64,000 nucleotides of DNA, from NCBI GenBank assembly GCA_963969595.1, contig OZ018411.1, positions 22,318,545-22,382,544 of the forward strand, given 5' to 3'. Shown piece by piece: positions 23,260 through 34,900 of the stretch (the stretch's first letter is position 1; every line of letters begins with the position of its first letter). Below the pieces are notes generated by a model. That model was not told the DNA's origin. It was given only the letters and a program-made list of their open reading frames with translations, and made no database searches. The position numbers were made by a program, and so were the translations under genes. The DNA is from Neckera pumila. Lineage: Eukaryota > Streptophyta > Bryopsida > Hypnales > Neckeraceae.

Positions 23260-26200
23260 GACTAGACCAAAGCGTAAATTGATTCAGAATTTGGGCGAAT
23301 TGCAGGGGATTTGGGGGGAGAATTGGGAACTGGAGGTTCTTCAGGAGCGGTTGCAATTGCGGGGCGGCATTAATTTGTGGGTGAGAGAAAGAATGGCGAC
23401 GAACGTCGTGACGGGGGGAGGAGCAATGAGGAGGGAGTGGACTTGTGTGGCAGACAGGAAAGGAGAGGATGTCGAGACGGACGGAGAAAGACGGAGACGG
23501 ACGGAGACGGACGAAGGTGGATGGATGAATGCATGAGCAGGGTTTTTGTTTTCATTTATTTTAGCCCTGCAACGGCGGAGGCGCCATTCCATGGCGTTTG
23601 GATGACAATCCAGAAAGCTGGAAGGAGATTGGAAGCACTTTTTCATCCGGTTTCTCTTGTTGACCTTTCATGTTGGGTTATGAAGAGTATCCAATTGAGT
23701 TTGTAGTCTTGTCAGTGTTTGTCTTCACGTAAATGAGAAGTTAGTAAAAAAAACGGATCACCAAATATGCTATTTTAGTGTATTTTGGGACTTTGTTGCT
23801 CCTTCAGTTGTTCAAAATCTGAAATTCTCTACAAAAATAGTATTTTTTGAAATTGAGTCCAACTAACAAAATGAAGGTCACCTACTATAATTTCTTCTCT
23901 GATTTGAGTTTTGTAAAAATTCCTAATATTGAATATTTTATTGCAATTTGAACTTTGGATGCATATTCAATGTCCATTGAATTCTAATTATAGAATGACA
24001 TGGAAATGGGATTTATGCTATGATTTTTGTCATTGTCATTGTAATATATGCACATGATGTAATTTCCACATTTTTTGAAATAATTTTCTATTTGATGTGA
24101 TTTTCTTTAGTTTTTCTTCAAAAATTCTCAAAAAAATCAATTTTCCTCCAAAAAATTAAAAAAAAATTGTGAAGCAAAGAAGACATCTAATTCATCATTG
24201 AAAGATAAATATAAAACTTTCCATACATATCTAGTTGCAAAATGGCTGCAAATTGAATGATGCACAGTGAGGCTTGAAATCAGTGGTCATGCAGTGCAAA
24301 AAGCCCAATAATCTCTACAAGGATGAAGCTATTTACATCCATGGAGATGAATGAAACTTGCAATCTATGGATAAAATTTTATTTATTCATCCAAAATTGA
24401 ACGATATTGTCTAAAGATTTGGTAGCAAATTAGCAATTTCATCCACTGAATAGCAAGAATATTTTGCCAAGTATTCCTTGAGAAAAAGAAAATTGCTTTT
24501 GAGAGAAATTTTGCTAAAAGAAAATCCATTGTGTATGAATGTAATTCTAAGAATTTGGGTAATCTTCAATGCAATTTTATAGGACATTTGATTTCCAAAG
24601 AAAATGGATAAACAACATTTTTGAAGTGGTGGTTAGGACAACATTTGTATTTTTGCATTTCATAATATTTTTTTTAGTTCTCCCTCCGAAATGGATATGA
24701 TTCATTATATAGCAAAAGTGTCATGGAGGACAGGTGGTCCCTTGGAAGGTTCCACTTTGAATATCTGCTAAAGCTCTCCAAGAACTATAAGAAAGAATTG
24801 CATTAACTTATTCAAAAAATTTAGATAAAAGAAAAAATTGGCCATTGGTCATCCCTTGAGCAAAATTTAAATCCACTTTGCTTTTTGTGACTTTTGGAAT
24901 TTGGGCGAGATGATTGGATGATTGATTTCAACCCATATTCATTTGTGGTAGTCTTTGGTCCTTCCTTGGGCAAGAAGTTTCGAGTACTCTCTCCTCTTTC
25001 TTTTTTAATTGTTGCTTCTCTTATTCTTTCTTTTTAGGTCCACGTCACCGTATCCTATAAAATTAGTGTCATTGCTATGTTATTTTTTGATGAAACTAAA
25101 TTTTCTTAGTTTATTTTTATACCCCATGCATGGATTAAAGTTCATACCATTAATTTGTTTTGTTTTAACTATTAACTTTATGTCCTATGCAAGAGAGTTT
25201 TTTTAATCTTTTGTGTGCTAGTGCACAAGTTCAAACTAGTTTGCAATATTGACAAGAAAGATGAATCTAATGACATCCATAGATATGTAAATTATGTAGA
25301 CGAAGAATCATTTACTCATCCAAATGGTTACTTGTTCATCTAATTATAGCAATATCATCTAATTTTGAAATTGTTGAGGCTGGTGGTTTTCATCCACTCA
25401 AAAATAGAAAACTTTATCCAAAGTCTATTTCCTAAATAAATTAATGTGCCGTACGTTGCAATAAATAAAACTTCCTTATTCTACATTCCATATAAGTTGT
25501 TTTTTCATTTGTTCATTATCTATTATTGAGTATATATAGTCATTGCAATTGAATTTTTCTTGAAATTCAAATATGGATGAAATTGAACTTTAGAAAGAGC
25601 GTGTAGAATGTTGCATTGAATTGCCCCAAGTCCCAAAACTTGATATCAAAATGTTAATTCCTTTGTAGACATTTGAAAATCACTTCTACATATTGTCAAA
25701 TTGCTAACCCAAAACTTCCTATGAGATGGAGTGGAAAAGTATTCCTCTAGTCATTCATTTTTTCACCAATTCCAAAAGAATGGATGTAGGAATGGATGTG
25801 CCAAGTTTGAAAACATTGACATATAAATACAATGGTAAGGAATTCAACAAGTGCAAAAGTATTCTTTTACCGCTTTTTCAACTCTTGCAACATACAAGTG
25901 CTTGAACACCTAACATTGTAAATGACAATGAAACAAAATATAAAGCAATTACAATTTCTTGTATATTGCCAAATTTAGTCATCTATCACAACAAATTTTC
26001 TATAAACAATTGCCAATGTACCCTTGATAGAATCTTTAGTACTGCATTTTATATTGAAATTTTGTTGGTCAAAACTTATGAATATGAAACCTTATTTGAA
26101 TAGTCATACTTCTTTGTGCATAAACCACTTAAGTCCTCTATATGGGCAACACACCAACACCATAAAAAAATGTTGTTTTCAATACAATTAGACCTCTATA

Positions 26201-26970
26201 TATGCTAGAATTAGGGAGTAGAAGATTTCTAGCCATACAACATTATCATATGTAATAAATAATCTATATTTACCTTTTTGGCTATTAAAAAATAATACTA
26301 CGTATATATTTAACTTATAAACTTTAAAGCTATCAACAATAATATGTATTTTATCTTATCATCTTTTTGGCTATTTCAATAGAGTGAGGTATATTTACAA
26401 AGGATATTATAAAGAAGTAGTAATGTTTAACATCTAACATTTTCCTTTCAGGATCTAAAAGGGAGGTGAAATTTTGTAACATATATGAGATTTTATTGCT
26501 TATCAAGGTAATGAAAATAGAGGTTCATTAGCACTTTCTTCATCAATTTTCCAAAATTTAGTTTTATCAACTCAATTAACTTTTAAAAAAATGGATAAAA
26601 ACTTATGATTTTCACAATTTAAATTGCAATTAGTTTGAAAAATCCTAATTGTAAGCACATTTTACTCACTATAAAGTTTCAAGATTTATTGGTTGCATTC
26701 TTTATATTCTTGGTTCTATCCTTGCCAAAGAAGCTGCAAATTTTGCTATTTTCACCCATGTGATGCATCCACAACAACAGGGTTGCTACTGAGGTTAAGG
26801 TAAGCTTCTAATGTAACCATGTGTTATAAATACAAATATTTTATAGCATAAGCAACACCTAAAGAGAGTTTCTGCACACTAATTATGCTTGCAAAAACTA
26901 TTTGTTTATTCTCTATGTTACATAAGGCTCTCTTCTTTTGTTGTACTTGTTTTCAATAATATTCTTTACT
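23260..26970. other. Intergenic AT-rich DNA, no gene recognised
   Basis: The first 350 bp upstream of NdhU are GC-richer, with a degenerate GACGGAGA/GACGGACG repeat at about 23479-23515, and probably hold its promoter. The open plus-strand frame there (23099-23536) overlaps NdhU exon 1 and is a shadow. From about 23.7 to 26.97 kb the sequence is AT-rich with no protein-like frame and no element I could bound. Confidence 0.55.
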
Positions 26971-27109
26971 AAATTCAATCAAAGTCACTATCCACTGAAA
27001 AGATGCATCCCCTCCAATTGACAATTAACACCCCACCCCCTTCCTTGTAAAAAAACAAGAAACATTGATCTTCCCCCCAAAATCCCCCCGACACCATTGA
27101 TCTTGAAAA

Positions 27110-27350
27110 ATAAGGAACATGGACATTGATACGGATATGGATACGGATATTGCTACGGGATATAGATATGAGACATGGTACGATACAAAATAAGAAATAT
27201 AGATACGGATATGATATGGTACAAATATGAAATACGGATATGAACAAATATACGTACAAAATACATACGGAATTGAAATGGCATTAACCCATATTGTTTG
27301 CTCATTAGATTGCTGTTGCAAAATACAACTAAGGGGGCGGGGGGGGGGGG
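27110..27350 (+). repeat. GATACGGATAT simple repeat and G tract
   Basis: Degenerate GATACGGATATGG units run 27110-27270. A run of 13 G follows at about 27338-27350. The long minus-strand frames here (e.g. 27025-27372) are translations of this low-complexity DNA. Confidence 0.7.
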
Positions 27351-27772
27351 ATACTGAAACAAAAAAAAACATTCACTATATTTGATTCAAATAATTAATC
27401 AAAGTGAGTGACTATGCGTTCAAAATACAGTACTTGTCACATGCATACATGCTCGAAAGATCATAATAGTTATGACTAAAGTCTTCAACACTATCGAAAA
27501 AATGACCCACTAGAAATTGACCAATTCAAACACACATGACCAATTAGAAGATCATCAATGGCCCACTTCATAAGGCACAATAATGACATTTGTGAGGTGT
27601 AGACTCTACAAAGGCCTTCTCCCCCATTAGATACTTAGCCTCATCAAAATTCTTGACATCTTTGGCATTTGGGTCCTCCAATATGGCACATTTGCAACAA
27701 TTGATGTATCCTTTGATCCTCTCTCTATTTTATCTCTTAATATCAAATGGTGATGATTAGATTAGATTGCAC

Positions 27773-28018
27773 CCACTGCAATCTAGTTTGTACTTAGACA
27801 AAAGTGAATTTTTGATAACCGTGTTGCCAAGGCAATACACTGGTCTACTATGGACAATATCAAGTTGAGGAAGCAAACTAGACATTGGAAGAATTGACTC
27901 CAATGGCACATGGTACAACAAAAATCAAGGGATTCCAATCATGTTGGTAGTTGACCACTGATGATGCTCTTAATCCCTACATGTCACATTTTTTTAAAAT
28001 GCATTGAAAAATTAGCTT
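27773..28018 (+). repeat. Dispersed repeat X, intact copy
   Basis: GTTGCCAAGGCAA, GGTACAACAAAAATCAAGGG, TTGGTAGTTGACCACTGATG and CTTAATCCCTACA recur in the same order at 29326-29412 plus 30083-30238. There they are split by about 670 bp of other sequence. No coding frame. Confidence 0.7.
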
Positions 28019-28042
28019 AAGGTACTTGTTGTGACTTTAGCG

Positions 28043-28176
28043 TAGATGGTGTGCAATATTCCACACCCAACAGTCTTGCTTTTCGTACATGCACCATGCT
28101 CAACACATTGAGCCTCTACCTGTCGAATCAACTATTGATGAAATACTGTTGGGTGTGGAATATTCCACACCATCTA
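28043..28176. mobile_element. 134-bp element with 32-bp inverted ends
   Basis: The left end (28043-28074, starting TAGATGGTGTG) matches the reverse complement of the right end (28145-28176) at 31 of 32 positions. The ends contain the palindrome GTGTGGAATATTCCACAC. It abuts the start of the 1-kb repeat copy at 28174, so it may be that repeat's border structure rather than a free element. A similar hairpin is at 46922-46984. Confidence 0.7.
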
Positions 28177-29177
28177 CTCCAGAGCCCCAGGCAAGGCAGT
28201 GACAGGTACTACGCGCTGTTGAATGTTGTGGACACTTTGATGACCACAATGTGATGCTCAGGGACCTAAAGGTTAACCAAAGTAGTATTGTACAAGGTTC
28301 CCTGTACGTATAGTACTGGGTTTACAGGTGACTGCTCTCATTTCTCTCAGCTTTCAAATGCTCATGGACTGTTCCCAAGTCAAACATAAGTTAAGCTTAA
28401 GCTTACCTTTTGCAATTCAAGCAGGGCACTTTCGGTACAGTAATTCAGTGGCTTCTGTGAATCCTGGCAACTTTTTCTGCTTTGGTAGAGGCCTTGTTGA
28501 TGTGATCAGGTAGAGTCGTGAATTTCGAGGGACACCTGTGTGATAGAAATGAAGTGCCGAAGTTGCTGGGATTTTGAGTACCCGCAGAACATGGAGGACG
28601 AAAGTAGACTTCGGCCTTCTCGCATGTCACTCCGCAAGTTCGTACCTTTAGGTGTCCACACCTACAAGCGATCAAATAAGCGTATCGGAGGAATTCAAAG
28701 ATTTTTTTTGCGTGCGAGAAGACCTCTTGGATCTGACGGACATAGTCTATATCTGTGACTAGCTAGTAAGACAATCAAAGAGTGTGCCAAGTGTCCAAGA
28801 TATTCCAAATTGTCATTGTAGAGGTCAAGTAACTTACTTCAAAGAGATCTGAGTGCAGAAAATACCTCTGGAATGACGATCTAGGCTCTATATTCACGAT
28901 GATCTTATGGCCAGAGTTCTTGTGCGATCTCCAGATCAAGGCCACCAGATTTGACCACTTCTTGATCGGAGAAGTTGCCTCCAGATTTACGAATATGGTC
29001 ATACTCGTTAGATGGGCCTGTTCCAAAGCCCCCAAATTGTGTGATTCAAATGCAATGAAACTCAGAAACAATGATGGAGATCTGAGGTGAGGAAAGGCTC
29101 TCGAATTACTCCACTGACTCTGTATTCACAACGGTCCGGTGACAAGCGTTCTGATTTTTAGTATTAGATCTGAAGTT
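28174..29177 (-). repeat. 1-kb dispersed inverted repeat, copy 2
   Basis: Inverted, nearly identical copy of 10231-11270, about 17 kb away. From 28206 the plus strand reads VLRAVECCGHFDD then HNVMLRDLKVNQ, a degenerate kinase catalytic-loop-like sequence that stops soon after. This copy has a single unit where copy 1 has the 36-bp duplication. Matching ends at GTATTAGATCTGAAGTT. Confidence 0.9.
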
Positions 29178-29325
29178 TAAAAAGGAGAGTCTGGAAAACG
29201 CCTCATACTCCTCACAGTTTCTTACATCTCAGCATATCAAACAAACAAGCAAACAAACAAAACAAAACAAAAACAAACAACCTAACTTATGGTAAAGATG
29301 GTGATGACCAAATTAGCCAGTGCAC

Positions 29326-30238
29326 CAAGTGCAATATAGCCTGTAGACAAAAGTGAACTTTTGGTAACCACGTTGCCAAGGCAACACACTTGTCTACCAT
29401 GGACTATATAGAGCAGGGCTTTTTTTTTTTGGCTTCTTGGAGCTAGATTGCACCAGAAAAAATAATTTGACTAGACTGAAATGGCAAGAAATCATGAAGT
29501 TTTTGCCAAAAATTTTGAGTTACAAAAAAATCTTGGATGAAATTGCCCGATTCAGTGGATGAAAATATAATTATGGACAAGTGATATGTACTAATGTAAT
29601 ATTTTCTATTCAATATGTGGATGAATGTTGAAATTTGGAGCACCACGATAACAATTTTATATCACCACTTTCAATTGGCAGTTCATAAATAATAAAAATA
29701 AAAACTTGGTAAGGTATTACCAAACACTAGCCCATTGTCATTCAATAGGGTTTCTTAAATGCAAGAAGGATAGCACTCATTTCCAACTATCAATTCCACC
29801 ATTCTTGTCTTGACACATGTGCTTGGTTTGATGTGCCAAAGTGAATAAGAAGTAGTCTCTTAAATGATCGGAATTGAAAGACTATACATTAGACATAGGT
29901 CAAGACCAACTTTTTGCTTTAATAATTCATAGTAATTTCAGTTCAAGTAATAAAATTACCAAATTTTTTGCAATCCCCATCTTTCCTATAGATGCACCTC
30001 TGAAAATATTTGTTTTGCCTTGCACTACTCCAAATCATATTGGAATTGCTTATTCAGTCGGTTAAGGGTAGTTCTACCTTATAGAATTGAAGAAGCAAAG
30101 TAGACATTGGTAGGATTGACTCCAACAACACATAGTACAACAAAAATCAAGGGACTCTAAGCATGTTGGTGGTTGACCACTAATGATGTTCTTAATCCCT
30201 ACACGTTACATTTTTTGAAAATGCGCAAAAAAATTAGC
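29326..30238 (+). repeat. Dispersed repeat X, copy interrupted by about 670 bp
   Basis: The left part (29326-29412) and right part (30083-30238) together match 27773-28018. The intervening 29413-30082 (starting after ATGGACTATAT, ending before ATAGAATTGAAG) is absent from the intact copy, so it is a likely insertion. I could not find terminal inverted repeats on it. An AAAC-rich tract precedes the repeat at 29241-29281. Confidence 0.6.
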
Positions 30239-30246
30239 TGGAGATA

Positions 30247-30480
30247 CATTAGAAAAAATTTCAGGCCTCCGGAGGGCTACTTCACAATCTTCCAAAGGAC
30301 CTTGAAATAGTATTTTTGGGGGCTAAAAAATTATTTTTTGCCCTATTTTTGTGCAGCAGTTTATGTTGTGACAGTGACGCAGAAACCCAAATTCATCATT
30401 TTAAAATTTTAAAAATTTTAAAAATATATATGTATATTAAATAAATAAATAATAAATAAAAATTTGCAAAACCTGATTGC
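30247..30480 (+). repeat. Possible family B relative
   Basis: CATTAGAAAAAATTTCAGGC followed by CTCCGGAGGGCT resembles the left ends of the elements at 3414 and 60536. A matching right end was not found. Confidence 0.3.
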
Positions 30481-30739
30481 TCCAGCGAGCAGTTATACGC
30501 GACAGCTAGTTCAAAGTTAGTCAATGAAATTGGGAAAAAAAATGATTGCAATTTGGAAACATTCGCAAAAGTCGGATGAAAAATCTATAAAACTTCTATT
30601 TTGAGTAAAAGATAGAGAAACTAACCGGACTACATACTTTAAAAAACGGTTCAATTCGGAAATTGAAGGAAAATAGTTAGTAAAACTCGAAAACGCTCCA
30701 TTCCCCAAATCCAAGAATTTCACGTCGTAAATCTACTAA

Positions 30740-30960
30740 AATCTCTGAGTGCTTCCTTCACTGGGCTCCAAAGTCTACGCCTCTCGTAGATTTCACTCCA
30801 AGGGAGTGGATATGTGGTCGAGAGAGGAGGTCCGCAGAGCATTGGCGATGGTGGACGCAACGCCACCGCAACCAAGCCCGTGGCCGTCGTGGAAATTTGC
30901 TGATGCCTCAATTCTTCCCTTTCCCCGAACTCACAACGGGAGACATTGATATTTCTTAAG
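30740..30960 (+). promoter_or_regulatory. SppA 5' leader exon with an upstream ORF
   Basis: GC-richer than its surroundings and ending in a good donor (TTCTTAAG then GTATTT at 30961). The matching acceptor is at 31940 (CCTTGTAG), two bases before the SppA start codon. It contains a 45-codon upstream ORF (30812-30949, MWSREEVRRALAMVDATPPQ...) that ends before the donor. Such uORFs often lower translation; whether this one does is unknown. The transcription start is not defined. Confidence 0.5.
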
Positions 30961-31459
30961 GTATTTTCTTTTGTTCCTCTTCCCGATTGATGATGAGCTC
31001 GACCGACAGTTCAGACAATGCAATCGCAACTCTTTGAATTTGATCACTCGAATCGTCTCCATGGAACTGCAATCTGTTTTGATTTCTACATGTTTTGATT
31101 GCGTGAATTTGATGCGGAATGGTTGTGACCTTTAGAGGAAGGACACATTATTCGAATTTCGCTGTGGAGAACTTCGCGTAATTCAAAGAGTAAGAGACGC
31201 GGTGGGATATTGTGGAGAGATTGAAAGAGTAAGAGATTCGATGTCGTCAGTTTGTAATCCATGAGAATGAGAGATTTGTAGCTGGGAATGGGAATTGTAT
31301 GTGGAGCAAATTGGTGAGCGAATTGCAATTACAGTAAACGCGTTGGGGTTTGAGGTTTTGGGGGAGGGGATACTGATCGTTAGGAGCTGTGGTGTAGAAT
31401 GTAGTCGAACTTCATTTACTAAGTGGAATGGATTGAATCATTTTTGGTTAGATTAGGTT

Positions 31460-31698
31460 TTAAGATTTATCCCCCAAATAAAGAAGCAAGAGGACGATGT
31501 TGGGGCGTATTTGTTTTAATGCAGTTTTGAGCAGGTCCTATGAGGGCTTTCTTTAGTTCAATTTTATTACTTTTGAGCCAAGATAGTTGTGATTACTGAT
31601 TCTGGTGATATAGAATCTGCGAATTGAATTTGATTTTTCCTCAGTATGAGGAATCGAACTGGTCATTTTGAAATCATGAATCCTTGGTTCTATAGGGC
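31460..31698 (+). mobile_element. Short TTAA element in SppA intron 1
   Basis: The core GATTCTGGTGATATAGAATC, GGAATCGAACTGGTCATTTT and ATGAATCCTTGGTTCTATAG matches the cleaner copy at 36769-37003 in reverse orientation. TTAA follows the right end at 31699-31702. The left end (near TTTAAGATTTATCCCCC) is diverged. Confidence 0.55.
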
Positions 31699-31942
31699 TT
31701 AAGTCTCTTGTAGTACCTTCGGAGAGTATCGCTCGATTCATGTAGTGATTTCCACGTTCGAGATTGGGGTTTGAAGAAATATTGGACCGATTGCTGCTGC
31801 AATTATTTTGCCACATGCATTTTCCTTGCTTGCCTTGCATCTTAAGTATTTTACTTGAGGTGGAGGTGGTTTGTTATGTTGCATTGCCAGCTTTGTGCAC
31901 ACCCTGTGGACTAACTTTCAAAATTCTTGGTGCCTTGTAGAT

Positions 31943-34900
31943 ATGGCGACCATGATTGCAAATCCGTGTTTAAAGTTGACACGTTTTACTTCTACAAGCA
32001 AATTCCATGATGGCCATTACATCAGAACTGTAATTTTTCTTCAACCTTTCCCCAGGAATGATTTTCTACTAGAACCCCGTAGCCGTGGAAAGACACTCTA
32101 GATTAACTGTAGAGATCATGTAATAATATTGAATTGGTAGTAGTAGTGGTAGTGGTAGTGGTAGACTTAGTGGTAGTGGTAGTCGTAGTTGTAGATCAGA
32201 ATAAGAACATAAGTTTATCTGTGGATGCACTTTGATGTCTAGAAAATATCAACGTTTACATCATCTTTGACATGAATTTGTATGCGTTATGGCAAACTGA
32301 GGCACTGTTACGTTTGTAGGTGCACGCTCAGAGAGCAAGCTTCCAAGTTTTTTCGGAGAAAAGCCACCTCAATTTTTCAAACTCGATGCAGAGGGTTAGC
32401 CAACTAAGGCTGTTGGGAGGGCAGAAGTATGAGCGCCTTTGTCCTCGTGCGAGTGATGAGAGCTCCACCGATGAAGTGGAAATGCCGTCTGATTCGAACT
32501 TACAGGAAGCTTTGGAAGGGAATGGGCAAAGAGCAGAGGCGGACAGCGCAGTGATCGAGGCTTTAGAAGGAAAGAAGGTAGATAGTGTTGCAGTGGAGAA
32601 TGGTTCGGGTAGGGCTCAAGTTTATCCCGCGGGCGACCTTGTATATAAAAAGAAGGAAGGTTGGCAGCATTTCGTCATCCAGCTGCGCATGCTTTTTGCG
32701 TTGCCATGGCAGAGAGTAAAAAAAGGAAGTGTTCTGTCTATCAAGCTTTCTGGCGAGGTGAATTGAAACTTTTTCTGTTTCAAGTTTTGAACAACATGAG
32801 TCCGTATACTAAAGAAAATATCGGTGTGACTTTGATTTATTTTCATACTTTTGTACGATTTGCATTTTCAACCAGTGCTTGAATGAGTCCTAGTATTCAC
32901 CGACTCACAAGTAGTAACAGTAGAGGTCGAAGACGCTTAATTTGGGTCACTTTTGTTAGAAGTTTGAATAGGTCATTGAGGGAGGGAGAGGGGGTAAAAA
33001 CTATTATTCTTTACCAACATATGCATTCCTCTTCACTGATTTTAGTGATATCAAATTTGGCTTTCTCTGAATTATGTTTTCCACAATATGATGAATTGAA
33101 TTGGTCTTTTTATTTCCGTGAATCCTTGGTCCTTTAGGGGTTGTTTCCATTTTCCTACGCAGCTTGCTCGCTTTGTATGTTCGTGTGGCCTGACAATCTT
33201 CTTGTGCATTTGGTTCAGATTCCAGAGCAGTATCAAGGTCGGTTTATGCAAGGTCTCTCGCTGCCGCAGATATGTGAAAATCTGGTCAAAGCAGCAAATG
33301 ATCCACGAGTTGAGGGTGTCTTCTTGTCAATTGAACCCTTGAACTGTGGTTGGGGAAAGCTTGATGAGATTAAACGGCACTTGGAGTATTACAAGCAGTC
33401 TGGTATGCAACACGTGCTTCGCTGATATAACCCTATCTTCTGCAATCCTATGGTCCTTAATTTCTTCTTCCAGGAGATGATTTTAATTCTTGTTAAAAGA
33501 CACTGGTGAGATAAAGCACTTCAGTGTTATTATTAACTGCTATATTGACGTTTTTCTGTATTTTAATTGATATATTAAAACTGTATCGTCAAGTTGTTTC
33601 TAGAACGCACAGAACATTTGGAGTCTCCTTCTATTTGCTTTTGTTTATGCTGATGCTACTCTGGAAAGGTTTTTAAAGATTCCTACTTCCTATTAGTCTG
33701 TTGCATTGAAGGTAGTCACGCGCTATATTTAATCCATGGCAACTACCATGTCATAGCCATTTCGTATTATGACAATAATGAGCATTTTCACTTCGTTAGT
33801 GCTTGGTTTTTTGGATCTCAAGAAACTGGTGACTTGCTCTGACTTGATGGTGAGTAGTATATCCTGATGTCTGAAAGGGTTGTTTTGGCTTTGAATCGCA
33901 GGCAAATTCTTAGTAGGCTACATGACAGTCGGTGGAGAGAAGGAGTACTACTTGGCAAGCGTGTGCCCAGAGCTCTATGCACCCCCTGGGGCTTACATTT
34001 CAATACTGGGTCTGAAAGTTCAAGGTCAATTCCTCGCTGGTAAGTACGACGTTTTCGACACCTCGTATGAATACAATCCCTTTTTTAGAGTACTTGCTGG
34101 CCGCCCTTTCCATCGGGCTCTTTATTTATAGGTACTTAATTTAAATATTGAAGACATTTGGTTGTTTCCTGCAGGGGTACTGGAAAAGGTAGGTGTGCAA
34201 CCACAGGTACAGCGTATAGGAAAGTACAAAAGCTTTGGAGATCAACTCATGCGAAAAGATATGTCAGAGGCCAATCGAGAAATGTTAACAGCATTATTAG
34301 ACGACATCTATGCAAATTTTCTCGAACAAGTGTCACTTGCTAGAGGTACTTCGTTTCGTTACTGAAGTGAATGATGATATGAGAATTGCCATTTGTTTCG
34401 TGACTGAACCTCTTGAATGTCAATCAATGTTGAAATTTTAGTAGGACGCTTTAGGTCTCGTTTCAAGGTGGAGAGCATCGTCGAGGTCAAGCAGCGCATC
34501 GTTCTTCCAGCAGAGCGCTAGATTTCTTAATTTTCAAGTACTCATAGTTGGCAGTTATGGATGCATGATGAACGTTCGCAGCAGAGTAGAATGTGTAACA
34601 GTTTTTTGCATACGAAATCTAAGAACGTCATTAACTTCATACTGATGCATGCGCAGGTAAAACAAAGCAAGATGTTGAGGCTCTATTTGAAGCCGGTGTA
34701 TTCAAAGTTGACCAGCTCAAAGAGGGTGGGTGGATCACGGATATCAAGTATGCTGACGAGGTTGGTTAAAATTATGTAGTCTAATCTTTCCACATACTTT
34801 CATGAATATTGCTATTCAGCTCCCGGACCTTAATCTCTACAGGACTAAGGAGACCTTTTCGGATTTATGTTCTTATTTGTATTTTTCTCTGGTTTTCCAA

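Noticed and set aside
23099..23536. 145-codon plus-strand frame upstream of and overlapping NdhU exon 1
   Set aside because: It is antisense to the transit-peptide exon and runs into a GACGGAGA simple repeat; no domain or splice partner.
27025..27372. Tyr/Ser/Ile-rich minus-strand frames
   Set aside because: Translations of the GATACGGATAT simple repeat.
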